From Rhodobacter sp. (GTDB lineage Bacteria > Pseudomonadota > Alphaproteobacteria > Rhodobacterales > Rhodobacteraceae), in assembly GCA_013821825.1 (NCBI GenBank), contig PNJK01000010.1:1-64000 (forward strand): DNA of 64,000 nt, in the 5' to 3' direction. How positions within the stretch are numbered: the stretch's first letter is position 1; every line of letters starts with the position of its first letter. Under the pieces are notes generated by a model, which saw only the letters and a program-made list of their open reading frames with translations, searched no databases and had not been told where the DNA came from. Below are positions 1 through 9,575 of the stretch, in pieces. The position numbers and the translations under genes are program-made.

Positions 1-1
1 C

Positions 2-412
2 CCCGCCGACCCGGGTGAGCGTGGTCGCCCGTTGGCCGCCGTCTGCCTGACCGATGTCTTCGCTGACGGGCTGTCGATGGTCTACAGCTTCTACGATCCT
101 GACCTTTCGGACCTCAGCCTTGGCACCCACGTCATCCTTGACCACATCGCCATCGCGCGTGAGGCTGGTCTGCCTTATGTCTACCTTGGCTACTGGGTGC
201 CCGGCAGCCGCAAGATGGGCTACAAGTCCGGCTTTCCGGCGCTGGAGATCTACAAGGCCGGCCAGTGGAGCGATTTGGGCGACCCGGCACAGCATTGCGC
301 CGAGCTGCACCCGCTTTCGGTCGACCCCATTGCCGAACAGGTCGCGCGCATCAGCCTGCCCGACACCCGCGCGCCCGACGTTCGCGGCCCCGATCCGCGG
401 ATCCGGGATTAG
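2..412 (+). CDS. bpt: Aspartate/glutamate leucyltransferase, C-terminal part (5' end outside window)
   Basis: The reading frame is open from the first bases of the window, so the gene starts upstream. Family knowledge: Bpt/ATE-type transferases move an amino acid from aminoacyl-tRNA to the N-terminus of proteins, creating N-degrons for ClpS/ClpAP in the cytoplasm. Visible in the 136 residues are [17 protein letters not shown], then the family signature around [10 protein letters not shown] and KMGYKSGF, which belongs to the C-terminal acyltransferase (GNAT-like) domain. The last 30 residues are a Pro/Arg/Asp-rich tail. The stop lies 3 nt before the VOC gene, suggesting co-transcription. Confidence 0.9.
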   Translation, partial: PADPGERGRPLAAVCLTDVFADGLSMVYSFYDPDLSDLSLGTHVILDHIAIAREAGLPYVYLGYWVPGSRKMGYKSGFPALEIYKAGQWSDLGDPAQHCAELHPLSVDPIAEQVARISLPDTRAPDVRGPDPRIRD

Positions 413-415
413 GCC

Positions 416-808
416 TTGCCCAGTCACATCTCTGCGCTTGCGCTGGTCGTGCCGGACTATGACGCCGGCCTTGCCTTCTATGTCGGCAAACTGGGCTTCC
501 GGCTGTGTGAGGATATCGATCAGGGCCACAAGCGCTGGGTGACGGTGGAACCATCCGGCGGCGGCACACGCCTTTTGCTGGCCCGCGCAGAAGGGCCCGG
601 CCAGATTGCGGCCATCGGCAATCAGGCGGGCGGGCGGGTCTTTCTGTTCCTGCAAACCGATGATTTCGGCCGGGACCACGCAGCAATGCTCGCCGCCGGA
701 GTCACCTTCGAAGAAGCCCCCCGGCATGAGCCCTATGGCACCGTCGCAGTCTGGCGCGATCCGTTCGGCAACCGCTGGGACCTCTTGGAACTCAGCCGCG
801 CTGACTAA
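416..808 (+). CDS. VOC family (glyoxalase/bleomycin-resistance fold) protein
   Basis: A 130-residue single vicinal-oxygen-chelate domain. It opens with the typical first strand and helix (ISALALVVPDYDAGLAFYVGKLGF) and ends with the second metal-site module (PYGTVAVWRDPFGNRWDLLEL), where the Glu of DLLEL is the usual metal ligand position. The start is inferred as TTG because no ATG or GTG fits the family's N-terminus; the TTG lies 3 nt after the bpt stop. Members bind divalent metals and act in glyoxal detoxification, isomerisation or antibiotic binding. Nothing here identifies the substrate. Its 3' end overlaps remnant DNA on the opposite strand. Confidence 0.85.
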   Translation: MPSHISALALVVPDYDAGLAFYVGKLGFRLCEDIDQGHKRWVTVEPSGGGTRLLLARAEGPGQIAAIGNQAGGRVFLFLQTDDFGRDHAAMLAAGVTFEEAPRHEPYGTVAVWRDPFGNRWDLLELSRAD

Positions 809-905
809 CCACCACTCCCACCGCCATCACCACCAGCCCGAGCACCCGTATCGGAGTCACCCCGCGCGGCCAGGCCCACCACGGTATCCACCATCACGAC
901 CGAGA
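792..905 (-). pseudogene. Possible C-terminal remnant of a small drug/metabolite (YdcZ/DMT-like) transporter
   Basis: Read on the minus strand, one frame gives VTPIRVLGLVVMAVGVVV followed by a few residues and a stop. This is the usual closing transmembrane helix of DMT or YdcZ-type transporters. The preceding residues (VVMVDTVVGLAARG) sit in a different frame, so the fragment is frameshifted as well as truncated. It has no start codon and abuts the HxlR remnant head to head. The assignment rests on a short hydrophobic segment and is weak. Confidence 0.35.
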
Positions 906-911
906 AGTCCC

Positions 912-1157
912 CGCCGCTTTTCCGATCTTCGCGCCGATATCCCCCTCGTCCTGGCGAAAGTCCTGACCCAGCGCTTGCGTGAACTGGAAGAGCGGGGCAT
1001 TCTTCGGCGATCGGTGATGGATACCACGCCGCCGTCGGTTGAATACAATCTGACCGCGCCAGGTGTGGAGTTCATGCCCGTGTTCCGCGCTATCGCTGAT
1101 GTCGGACAGCGCCTGAAGGTCCGCGCATCGCCGCTGCTGGCCGAATCGCAGACTTGA
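912..1157 (+). pseudogene. HxlR-family transcription regulator, 5'-truncated remnant
   Basis: About 81 codons match the C-terminal two thirds of HxlR winged-helix regulators: RRFSDLRADIP, then KVLTQRLRELEERGIL, then the wing PPSVEYNLTAPG and a final helix. A complete protein needs about 30 more residues (the first helix, usually carrying DCPV...GGKW), and these are absent. No plausible start codon precedes the match. The upstream sequence reads instead as the other remnant on the opposite strand. I treat it as a decayed gene whose 5' end was lost by deletion. Confidence 0.7.
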
Positions 1158-1259
1158 CCAACTGACACCAAATGTTGTAATTGGGCAAAATAGTTTACCA
1201 GTTCACCAGCTAATCGAAGCACGCCGGAAAACCGGCGGCAACCCAGGGAGGGGATCCGG

Positions 1260-1844
1260 ATGCAGGCTTTGCTAGCCTTGTCGCGCGGTATCGACCGCGT
1301 GACCGAATTCATTGGCAAAAGTGTGATGTGGTTGATCTTGCTGGCCGTTCTGGTCTCGGCGGGCAACGCCGTCGTGCGCAAGGCTTTCAACTACTCTTCG
1401 AATGCCTGGCTTGAGCTGCAGTGGTACCTCTTTGGGGCCGCCTTCATGCTGGCCGCCGCCTATACGCTGTGCCAGAACGAACACGTGCGCGTTGACGTCT
1501 TCTACGCCACCCGGTCGCGCGCGGCGCAGCACTGGATCGACCTGTTCGGCCACGCTGTCTTCCTTCTGCCCTTCGTCGTGCTCATGGCCTGGCTCTTGTG
1601 GCCCTACACGGTGCAGGCCTATCTGAACGGCGACACTTCGGCCAACGCCGGCGGCCTGATCATCTGGCCAGCCCGGGCGCTGCTGTTTGCAGGCTTTGTC
1701 CTTCTCAGTTTTCAGGCCGTCTCCGAGATCATCAAGAAGATCGGAGTGATCATGGGCCTGATCGAGGATCCGCACCCGACGATATCGGCCAAGGAAGCCG
1801 CCGAGATCGAAGTCGCGGCGCTGCTGAAGGATTTGCAGAAATGA
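1260..1844 (+). CDS. TRAP transporter small permease (DctQ-type)
   Basis: This 194-residue inner-membrane protein has four hydrophobic helices, at about residues 19-40, 52-75, 92-115 and 137-160. That is the standard topology of the DctQ subunit, which scaffolds the large permease in Na+-driven TRAP importers. The motif NAWLELQWYLFGAAFMLAAAYTL is typical of the subgroup serving keto-acid and carboxylate systems. ATG follows an AGGGAGGGG ribosome site. The stop codon overlaps the start of the large permease, indicating translational coupling. The convergent takP-like gene downstream is the probable binding-protein partner. Confidence 0.92.
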   Translation: MQALLALSRGIDRVTEFIGKSVMWLILLAVLVSAGNAVVRKAFNYSSNAWLELQWYLFGAAFMLAAAYTLCQNEHVRVDVFYATRSRAAQHWIDLFGHAVFLLPFVVLMAWLLWPYTVQAYLNGDTSANAGGLIIWPARALLFAGFVLLSFQAVSEIIKKIGVIMGLIEDPHPTISAKEAAEIEVAALLKDLQK

Positions 1845-3532
1845 TGGAAATCCTTTCGCAAAACCTGGCGCCGATCATGTTCATCAGCCTGATCGGGTTT
1901 CTGATCCTTGGCTACCCGGTTGCCTTCTCGCTGGCCGCAAACGGGCTGATCTTCTTTGCCATCGGGGTCTGGCTGGCACCGGTTTCGTCGGGCGAAATCA
2001 CCCTCAGCTGGTCGCTGATGGGAACCATGCCGCAGCGGCTGTGGGGGGTGTTCTCGTCCGACACATTGCTCGCGATCCCCTTCTTCACGCTGATGGGGAT
2101 CATCCTTGAACGATCCGGCATGGCGGAGGACCTGCTGGAAACCGTGGGCCAGCTTTTCGGCCCGATCCGCGGCGGTCTGACCTATGCGGTGATCCTGGTG
2201 GGCGCGCTTCTGGCCGCGACCACCGGCGTCGTTGCAGCCTCGGTCATCGCCATGGGCCTGATCTCGCTGCCGATCATGCTGCGCTACGGCTATGACCGGA
2301 GGATCGCTGCGGGGGTCATCACGGCCTCGGGCACCTTGGCGCAGATCATCCCGCCCTCGCTGGTGCTGATCGTGCTGGCCGACCAGCTTGGCCGGTCGGT
2401 GGGCGACATGTACAAGGGCGCGCTGGTTCCCGGCCTGATCCTGGTCGGTATCTACATAATCTACATCATGCTGGTGTCCTTGATCCGCCCGAAATGGGTA
2501 CCCGCCCTGCCGATCGAGGTGCGCACACTGGGTAACGGCATCACCTCGCTTATGGTGGCGCTGTCGGTGATGACGGCGATTGGCTATGGCGCGCAGGTCT
2601 ATTTCAGCGCCGGCTGGGGTGCCAATTCCGACATCCTTGGCGCGGTCATCGGCGTCGTGGTCATCTTCGTGTTCACGCTGGCCGACAAGGTCCTGGGCTG
2701 GAACACCATGTCCCATCTGGCGCAGCAGGTGATCATGGTGCTGATCCCGCCCCTGGGCCTGATCTTCCTGGTTCTTGGCACGATCTTCGTCGGGCTCGCC
2801 ACCCCGACCGAGGCCGGCGCGATGGGCGCCGTCGGCGCCATCGTGATGGCCTTCGTGAAAAAGCGCCTGACCATGGGCGTCCTGATCAGCGCCCTGGCCA
2901 GCACGACGCGCCTTTCGGCCTTCGTCATGTTCATCCTGATCGGGGCGCGGGTGTTCTCGCTGACCTTCTACGGCGTGAACGGCCATGTCTGGGTCGAAGA
3001 GCTGCTGGTCGGCGTTCCGGGCGGCGAGATCGGGTTCCTGATCGTCATCAACGTCATCCTGTTCTTCCTGGGCGCCTTTCTCGACTTCTTCGAGATCGCT
3101 TTCATCATCGTGCCCCTGCTGATCGCCCCGGCCGAAGCCTTCGGGATCGATCTGGTCTGGCTGGGCGTGATCATCGCGATGAACCTGCAGACCTCGTTCC
3201 TGACGCCGCCCTTCGGCTTTGCGCTGTTCTACCTGCGCTCGGTCGCGGCCAAGGTGCCCTATATCGACAAGGTGACGGGCAAGAAGATGGAACCGGTGAC
3301 GACCCCGCAGATCTATGCCGGTTCGTTCAACTTCATCGTGTTGCAGGTGATCATGGTTGCGGTGGTCATCATGTTCCCGAACCTGGTCACACGCTACCGC
3401 AGCGTTGTGATCGACCCTTCGACCGTGACCATCACGGTTCCCACGCTGAAACCGCTTGGCGCGCCTGAAGGCACCGGGACGCTGCCAACGCTTGGCGCGC
3501 CGAACCTCGGGGCGCCGGTCGTCAACCCGTAA
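1841..3532 (+). CDS. TRAP transporter large permease (DctM-type, long variant)
   Basis: The protein is 563 residues and polytopic. It begins MMEILSQNLAPIMF and shows the TRAP large-subunit signatures GVVAASVIAMGLISLPIMLRYGYD and the paired GTLAQIIPPSLVLIVLADQ and NLQTSFLTPPFGFALFYLRS segments. It forms the Na+-coupled elevator-type transport channel. Standard DctM is about 430 residues; the extra length (an insertion near 240-300 and a Pro-rich tail after about 520) matches the large variant annotated in mannitol/chloroaromatic or keto-acid systems. ATG at 1841 overlaps the dctQ stop (ATGATG); the second ATG is an alternative. The substrate is inferred only through the TakP-like neighbour. 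Confidence 0.92.
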   Translation: MMEILSQNLAPIMFISLIGFLILGYPVAFSLAANGLIFFAIGVWLAPVSSGEITLSWSLMGTMPQRLWGVFSSDTLLAIPFFTLMGIILERSGMAEDLLETVGQLFGPIRGGLTYAVILVGALLAATTGVVAASVIAMGLISLPIMLRYGYDRRIAAGVITASGTLAQIIPPSLVLIVLADQLGRSVGDMYKGALVPGLILVGIYIIYIMLVSLIRPKWVPALPIEVRTLGNGITSLMVALSVMTAIGYGAQVYFSAGWGANSDILGAVIGVVVIFVFTLADKVLGWNTMSHLAQQVIMVLIPPLGLIFLVLGTIFVGLATPTEAGAMGAVGAIVMAFVKKRLTMGVLISALASTTRLSAFVMFILIGARVFSLTFYGVNGHVWVEELLVGVPGGEIGFLIVINVILFFLGAFLDFFEIAFIIVPLLIAPAEAFGIDLVWLGVIIAMNLQTSFLTPPFGFALFYLRSVAAKVPYIDKVTGKKMEPVTTPQIYAGSFNFIVLQVIMVAVVIMFPNLVTRYRSVVIDPSTVTITVPTLKPLGAPEGTGTLPTLGAPNLGAPVVNP

Positions 3533-3649
3533 GGCAACGAACCCGGGAAACCGGGCAGACCAAGCCGGAAGACGCGGCGGGCCGGATAGGACCCGCCGCT
3601 TCTTCAGTCCGCCGTGACCCCGACAGCCGGTCGCCACGGCAGGAACCGA

Positions 3650-3677
3650 AAAGGCCCCGGGTCTCCCCGGGGCCTTT
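3650..3677. terminator. Bidirectional intrinsic terminator between convergent TRAP genes
   Basis: A near-perfect inverted repeat has arms AAAGGCCCCGG and CCGGGGCCTTT around a short loop. Because of the flanking A and T runs it can work for both the permease operon (+) and the takP-like gene (-). It sits at the centre of the 172-nt convergent gap. Confidence 0.85.
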
Positions 3678-3704
3678 CCTCTGCGTCCGATCCCTGGTGA
3701 AGGA

Positions 3705-4811
<1,107 letters not shown>

Positions 4812-5297
4812 TTAGTACTCCTCCACTTTAGGCCCCCCAGGTTCGTCGCGACCTGCGCCAGGCACTTCTGCGAGAGAGAACCTAGAGAAGGATCTGCCCG
4901 ATGAGAACCGAAAACTGCATCGGGTTGGCTCATTTTGGTCAGATAACCTTACCAGACTTCAAGTTTCCGCGTCGGAACCCGACTAATTGCGCTGTCAGTC
5001 GCATTCTGATGCCATATGTCGCAAACGATTGCTCGCATCCTGGGCATTCGCAACCGTCCGGAACAGAATCATCCCGGCGCAAGGTGCCTTTTCCATTCGA
5101 CGGGCAACCGGGCAGCCCGGACTATGGCATGAAGATCCCGTCAGGCCCGCGCACCCCGAGGGTGCGTTGCCGGTTGGCAACAGACCCGGCCCTCGGCTCG
5201 GCGCGTCTTCGCGGGCCGGGTCGAATTCCGGGCCGAGACCCTTGCATTCAGTGGGTTGCGGACAGACTTCCCTTGAACGCAACCCCGGGGAGCGGAC
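4812..5297. other. 486-nt intergenic region between takP-like gene and Na+/Ca2+ antiporter
   Basis: I see no credible gene here; open frames lack family signatures and a coding bias. It must hold the takP promoter (minus) and the antiporter promoter (plus). TGGT at 4936-4939 and ACCA at 4951-4954 form a spaced dyad (TGGT-N11-ACCA) of the kind bound by GntR/FadR-type regulators. It lies about 125 nt upstream of the takP start. That is suggestive only. Confidence 0.5.
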
Positions 5298-6212
5298 TTG
5301 ACCTATCTGTATTTCACGCTCGGCCTAGCCGGGCTTTTCCTTGGCGGTGAGTTTCTGGTGCGCGGCGCATCGGCCATCGCCCGCAAGTTCTATTTATCGC
5401 CCCTGCTGATCGGACTGACAATCGTCGGCTTCGGCACTTCGGCTCCGGAGATGCTGGTCTCTGTCGAGGCGGCGATAGACGACAAGCCCGGCATCGCCAT
5501 CGGCAACGTGGTTGGGTCGAACATCGCCAACATCCTGCTGATCCTTGGCATTTCTGCCCTGATCGCCCCCCTGATCATTCCCGGCCGCAAGCTCTGGCGT
5601 GACCTCGGCTTCATGTTTCTGGCCACGGCCGCGATCTGGCTCATGCTCGCCGACGGCTTCGTCTCGCGCGGCGAAGGGTTCTTGCTGTTGGCGGGCCTGA
5701 TCGCATTCCTTGCCACCGCCTTCATCGCCGGCAGCGGCCATGCGCCTCACGCCGACGTCCCACCGGTCGGCCCGATCTGGAAATCCTGGGCGATGACGGG
5801 CGCGGGCCTAGTGCTTCTGGTGATCGGCGCGGGTTTCCTTGTTGACAGCGCCACCACCATCGCCCGCGACTTCGGTATCTCCGAAGCCGTCATCGGCCTG
5901 ACCATCGTCACCATGGGCACTTCGCTGCCCGAGCTTGCCACCAGTGTCATCGCGGCTTGGCGCAGGCACACCGAGATTTCGGTGGGCAACGTGGTCGGCT
6001 CGAACATCTTCAACCTTTTCGGCATCCTCGGGGTCACCGCCGTCATCGCGCCGATCCCGTCGGATCCGCGCTTTGCCGCCATCGACATGTGGTGGGTCGC
6101 AGGCTCTTCGGTCGGGCTGGCGGCTGTTGCTTTCCTTCTGGGCGGGTTGCCCCGGATCGCCGGCCTCGCACTGCTGGGGGCCTATGGCGGCTACCTCGTC
6201 TTCGTGGGTTGA
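5298..6212 (+). CDS. Calcium/sodium antiporter (CaCA superfamily, YrbG-like)
   Basis: The protein is 304 residues with about ten hydrophobic helices and the duplicated alpha-repeats of cation/Ca2+ exchangers. Repeat 1 is GFGTSAPEMLVSVEAA with GNVVGSNIANILLILG. Repeat 2 is TMGTSLPELATSVIAAWR with GNVVGSNIFNLFGILG. The acidic residues in SAPE and SLPE are the family's ion ligands. It is an inner-membrane exchanger expected to expel Ca2+ using Na+ or H+. The start is TTG, after a GGGAGCGGA ribosome site. It appears to be monocistronic. Confidence 0.93.
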   Translation: MTYLYFTLGLAGLFLGGEFLVRGASAIARKFYLSPLLIGLTIVGFGTSAPEMLVSVEAAIDDKPGIAIGNVVGSNIANILLILGISALIAPLIIPGRKLWRDLGFMFLATAAIWLMLADGFVSRGEGFLLLAGLIAFLATAFIAGSGHAPHADVPPVGPIWKSWAMTGAGLVLLVIGAGFLVDSATTIARDFGISEAVIGLTIVTMGTSLPELATSVIAAWRRHTEISVGNVVGSNIFNLFGILGVTAVIAPIPSDPRFAAIDMWWVAGSSVGLAAVAFLLGGLPRIAGLALLGAYGGYLVFVG

Positions 6213-6218
6213 GTGCCC

Positions 6219-6300
6219 GGCGCCCAAGTCATGGCGCCCAAGGTATGGCGCCCGAGTCGTGGTGCGACCTGCTGGCAGGTGGCAGGTGGCAGGTGGCAGG
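6219..6300. repeat. Two adjacent short tandem repeats (14 bp x3, 7 bp x4)
   Basis: Three imperfect 14-bp units (GGCGCCCAAGTCAT, GGCGCCCAAGGTAT, GGCGCCCGAGTCGT) occupy 6219-6260. About four copies of TGGCAGG follow at 6273-6300. They start just after the antiporter stop and lie upstream of the ilv promoter. Confidence 0.85.
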
Positions 6301-6393
6301 GTGAAAATGGGAAAGTTGCGTAACGCGCCATGTCCTCGTAAGAAAAGTTCAAATATACCGGCCATGTGCGACATTTTCTGTTTGCAAATCCCG

Positions 6394-6422
6394 TTGACGC
6401 CCGGCATATCCCCGCCTACTGT
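6394..6422 (+). promoter_or_regulatory. Predicted sigma-70-type promoter of the ilv leader
   Basis: TTGACG (-35, 6394-6399) and TACTGT (-10, 6417-6422) are separated by exactly 17 nt. Transcription would start near 6429, about 20 nt before the leader peptide start, the geometry expected for an attenuated amino-acid operon. Confidence 0.65.
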
Positions 6423-6450
6423 TCCGACCGAACGTGAAGGGGATAGGCCA

Positions 6451-6498
6451 ATGGCCAAAATTCTTGTCATCGTAGGAAGGACGCGCATGGGCCGGTAA
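6451..6498 (+). CDS. ilvBN operon leader peptide (attenuation)
   Basis: A 15-residue open frame, [15 protein letters not shown], follows an AAGGGGA ribosome site. Five consecutive codons read Ile-Leu-Val-Ile-Val, exactly the three end products of the pathway encoded downstream. Ribosome stalling at these codons when charged branched-chain tRNAs are scarce would favour the alternative RNA fold and let transcription pass the terminator. It is too short for routine gene callers. Confidence 0.88.
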   Translation: MAKILVIVGRTRMGR

Positions 6499-6555
6499 CG
6501 GTTGACCCATACGAGGTTCCCATGCGCCCCCGAAGGAAACTTCCGGGGGCTTTTT
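6483..6555 (+). promoter_or_regulatory. Attenuator: antiterminator stem and Rho-independent terminator of ilvBN
   Basis: GCGCATGGG (6483-6491, overlapping the last leader codons) can pair perfectly with CCCATGCGC (6519-6527). The right arm of that stem overlaps the left arm of the terminator, GCCCCCG...AAG (6526-6535). The terminator closes with a GAAA tetraloop and CTT-C-CGGGGGC, then T5 (6551-6555). The two folds are mutually exclusive. A small pause hairpin (ATGGG at 6487-6491 with CCCAT at 6506-6510) is also possible. The ilvB start codon is 26 nt after the T run. Confidence 0.88.
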
Positions 6556-6581
6556 GTTGCGCGACGAATGGAGTGGCGAAG

Positions 6582-8336
6582 ATGTCGAAGCAGATGACTG
6601 GCGCGAAGATGGTGATCCAGGCCCTGAAGGATCAGGGGGTCGAGGTGGTCTTTGGCTATCCCGGCGGCGCGGTGCTTCCGATCTATGACGAGATTTTCCA
6701 GCAGAACGACATCCGCCACATCCTTGTGCGCCACGAACAGGGCGCGGTCCACATGGCCGAAGGCTATGCCCGTTCGACCGGCAGGCCCGGCGTCGTGCTG
6801 GTCACCTCCGGCCCCGGTGCCACCAATGCGGTGACCGGCCTGACCGATGCTCTGATGGATTCGATCCCGCTGGTTGTGCTGACCGGCCAGGTTCCGACCT
6901 TCATGATCGGCACGGACGGGTTCCAGGAGGCCGACACGGTTGGCATCACCCGACCCTGCACCAAGATGAACTGGCTGGTGAAGGACACCGCCAAGCTTTC
7001 CGAGACCATTCATCAGGCCTTCCACGTCGCCACGCATGGCCGCCCCGGCCCGGTGCTGATCGACATTCCGAAGGACGTGCAATTCGCCACGGCCGACTAT
7101 ACCCCCGCCGACAAGGTCAAGGTCAGCCACTACCAGCCGCGCACCGAAGGCGACCCGGCCCAGATTGCCCGTCTGGTCGAACTGATGGAAAACGCTGAGC
7201 GCCCGATCCTTTATACCGGCGGCGGCGTGGTGAACTCGGGCCCGCGCGCCAGCCACCTCTTGCGCGAGCTGGTGGCCGAGACGGACTTTCCGGTCACCTC
7301 GACCCTGATGGGCCTCGGGTCCTACCCGGCTTCGGGCAAGAACTGGCTGGGCATGTTGGGCATGCACGGGCTTTACGAGGCCAACCTCGCGATGCACGGC
7401 TGCGATGTGATGATCAACATCGGCGCCCGCTTTGATGACCGGATCACCGGCCGCATCAAGGATTTCTCGCCGCATTCGAAGAAGGCCCATATCGACATCG
7501 ACCCTTCGTCGATCAACAAGGTCATCCGCGTCGATGTACCGATCGTCGGCGACGTGACCCGCGTCCTGGAGGAGGTCCTGCGCCAGTGGCGCGCACGCGG
7601 CAGCCGCACGCGGAAGGACGGCTTGGCGAAATGGTGGGGCCAGATCAACGAGTGGCGCGCGATCAAGTGCCTCAGCTACAAGCCTTCGACCACCACGATC
7701 AAGCCGCAATACGCGCTGGAACGGCTTGAGGCGCTGACCAGGGGGATGGACCGCTATATCTGCACCGAGGTCGGCCAGCACCAGATGTGGGCCGCGCAAT
7801 ACCTGAACTTCGAGGGCCCGAACCGCTGGATGACCTCGGGCGGACTTGGCACCATGGGCTACGGCCTGCCCGCTTCGATCGGCGTGCAGATCGCCCATCC
7901 CGAAGCGCTGGTGATCAACGTCGCGGGCGAGGCGTCCTGGCTGATGAACATGCAGGAAATGGGCACCGCCGTGCAATTCCGTGCCCCGGCCAAGCAGTTC
8001 ATCCTGAACAACGAACGGCTCGGCATGGTCCGCCAGTGGCAGGAACTGCTGCACGGCGAGCGCTATTCGTCGTCCTGGTCGGAAAGCCTGCCCGATTTCG
8101 TGAAGCTGGCCGAGGCTTTCGGCTGCAAGGGCATCCAGTGCAAGGACCCCAAGGACCTTGACGACGCGATCATGGAGATGCTGCGCTACGACGGCCCGGT
8201 GATCTTCGACTGCCTGGTGGAAAAGCACGAGAACTGCTTCCCGATGATCCCGTCGGGCAAGCCGCACAACGAGATGTTGCTTGGCGACGCCGACACCCAG
8301 GGGGTGATCGGGGCCAAAGGCGCGGTGCTGGTGTAA
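6582..8336 (+). CDS. ilvB: Acetolactate synthase, large (catalytic) subunit
   Basis: The 584-residue thiamine-diphosphate enzyme condenses two pyruvates to acetolactate (valine/leucine) or pyruvate with 2-oxobutyrate (isoleucine). The N-terminal PYR domain carries the catalytic Glu ([13 protein letters not shown], about residue 52). The central FAD-type domain is present. The C-terminal PP domain reads [15 protein letters not shown] then [13 protein letters not shown]. In that last motif the usual Asp of G-D-G/A-S, a metal ligand, is Glu450. I chose ATG 6582 ([10 protein letters not shown]); an upstream in-frame ATG would start inside the attenuator. Control is by the attenuator and through IlvN. 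Confidence 0.96.
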   Translation: MSKQMTGAKMVIQALKDQGVEVVFGYPGGAVLPIYDEIFQQNDIRHILVRHEQGAVHMAEGYARSTGRPGVVLVTSGPGATNAVTGLTDALMDSIPLVVLTGQVPTFMIGTDGFQEADTVGITRPCTKMNWLVKDTAKLSETIHQAFHVATHGRPGPVLIDIPKDVQFATADYTPADKVKVSHYQPRTEGDPAQIARLVELMENAERPILYTGGGVVNSGPRASHLLRELVAETDFPVTSTLMGLGSYPASGKNWLGMLGMHGLYEANLAMHGCDVMINIGARFDDRITGRIKDFSPHSKKAHIDIDPSSINKVIRVDVPIVGDVTRVLEEVLRQWRARGSRTRKDGLAKWWGQINEWRAIKCLSYKPSTTTIKPQYALERLEALTRGMDRYICTEVGQHQMWAAQYLNFEGPNRWMTSGGLGTMGYGLPASIGVQIAHPEALVINVAGEASWLMNMQEMGTAVQFRAPAKQFILNNERLGMVRQWQELLHGERYSSSWSESLPDFVKLAEAFGCKGIQCKDPKDLDDAIMEMLRYDGPVIFDCLVEKHENCFPMIPSGKPHNEMLLGDADTQGVIGAKGAVLV

Positions 8337-8339
8337 CGG

Positions 8340-9575
8340 ATGCAGACCGTCGAACAGCGCCAGGCGGCTGATGCGCGGCTGGCTCCGTTCGGCGGGCGGT
8401 CGGCCCGGTTGTTTGCCACCATCGTCGCCCTCTGCGCGCTGGCTTTCGTCGGCGTCGTCATCGCGGTGTCGTTCATTCTGACGTCGAAGCCCGACACTCT
8501 GGCAATGAGCATCGATTTCAGGGTGTTCTGGGCAGCCGGAAAGCTTGCCATGGCCGGCGATCCTCTTGCGGTGCTCGATCTGGCCAAGCTGTCGGCAGCG
8601 CATGCGACCAATCCGGATGCCCATATGCCGTGGGTTTATCCGCCGGGCTATCTGGTTATGGTCACGCCGCTCGGGGCGATGTCCTTTTCCGTGGCGTTCA
8701 CGGTCTGGACGATCCTGTCCCTTATCCTGATCGCATGGGCCGTCCGACCCTTCGTGGCCGGGATCTTGCCGCTCTGGATTCTGATGATCGCCGCCCCGGC
8801 GTATTTCCCTTCGCTCTTGCTTGGCCAGAACAGCCTGTTGTGGATGGCAGGGCTGCTTGGCGCCCTGGCTGCCCTGAGGGCCGAGCGCTGGGTTCTGGCC
8901 GGGATCCTGATTGGTAGTCTGACGCTGAAGCCGCAGCTTGGCATAATGGTCCCGGTTGCACTTCTGGCCATAGGCGCATGGCGGACGATCTTCGCCGCGA
9001 TGGCCACGACGGCACTTCTGGCCGTGCTGCCAACGCTGATCTACGGCCTTGAATACTGGCCGCTTCTGAAAGCCGGCCTGATCGACCACAGCGCGAGCAT
9101 GGTGTTCTCGCTCGGCGACCTGCTGCTGATGATCAGCCCGCTTTCCGCATTGACCTTCATCGGCGTGGACCCCGCGCTTGCCTTGAAAGTCCAATGGGTC
9201 ATCGTTGCCGCTACCGCCGTCGCGGTCTTCGCCCTTTGGCGTTCTGACCGGGTCGGGTTCGATGCCAAGGCGGCGGGTCTTCTCAGCGCGATCCTGCTGT
9301 CGGCGCCCTATCTTTGGTACTATGAAGGGGCGCTGCTGGCCGCTATCGCTTTGTTCATGCTGCGCTCGGGCGTTCTTCAGGCGCGTCCGGCTCACCTTTT
9401 GGTGCTGGGTGCATTGTGGATCGGCGCTGGTCTGCAGGTGCTGAATGTTTTCGCCAAGGTCGTCGATCAAAGATGGCTTGGCGCTGCGATCATCCCACCT
9501 CTGGTGCTTCTCAGTCTGGCCTTGTGCCTGCGGCAGATGTCCGCACCAAGGAACCTCACGCAAGATACGGCCTGA
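8340..9575 (+). CDS. GT87/DUF2029-type membrane glycosyltransferase inserted in the ilv operon
   Basis: This 411-residue protein has about ten transmembrane helices and the GT-C layout of DUF2029/GT87. After the first helix comes a short extracytoplasmic loop with an Asp-led motif (SIDFRVFWAAGK), where the catalytic Asp is expected, then WVYPPGYLVMVTPLG. Family members use polyprenyl-phosphate sugars to glycosylate lipids or glycans. ATG lies only 3 nt after the ilvB stop, and no terminator separates it from ilvN 83 nt downstream. It is therefore presumably co-transcribed under branched-chain control. The acceptor is unknown, and a link to amino-acid synthesis is not evident. Confidence 0.8.
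   Translation: MQTVEQRQAADARLAPFGGRSARLFATIVALCALAFVGVVIAVSFILTSKPDTLAMSIDFRVFWAAGKLAMAGDPLAVLDLAKLSAAHATNPDAHMPWVYPPGYLVMVTPLGAMSFSVAFTVWTILSLILIAWAVRPFVAGILPLWILMIAAPAYFPSLLLGQNSLLWMAGLLGALAALRAERWVLAGILIGSLTLKPQLGIMVPVALLAIGAWRTIFAAMATTALLAVLPTLIYGLEYWPLLKAGLIDHSASMVFSLGDLLLMISPLSALTFIGVDPALALKVQWVIVAATAVAVFALWRSDRVGFDAKAAGLLSAILLSAPYLWYYEGALLAAIALFMLRSGVLQARPAHLLVLGALWIGAGLQVLNVFAKVVDQRWLGAAIIPPLVLLSLALCLRQMSAPRNLTQDTA

Noticed and set aside
4901-5350. Possible 149-residue gene in the takP-antiporter gap
   Set aside because: Composition and lack of ribosome site or family resemblance argue against coding; it also overlaps the start of the antiporter.
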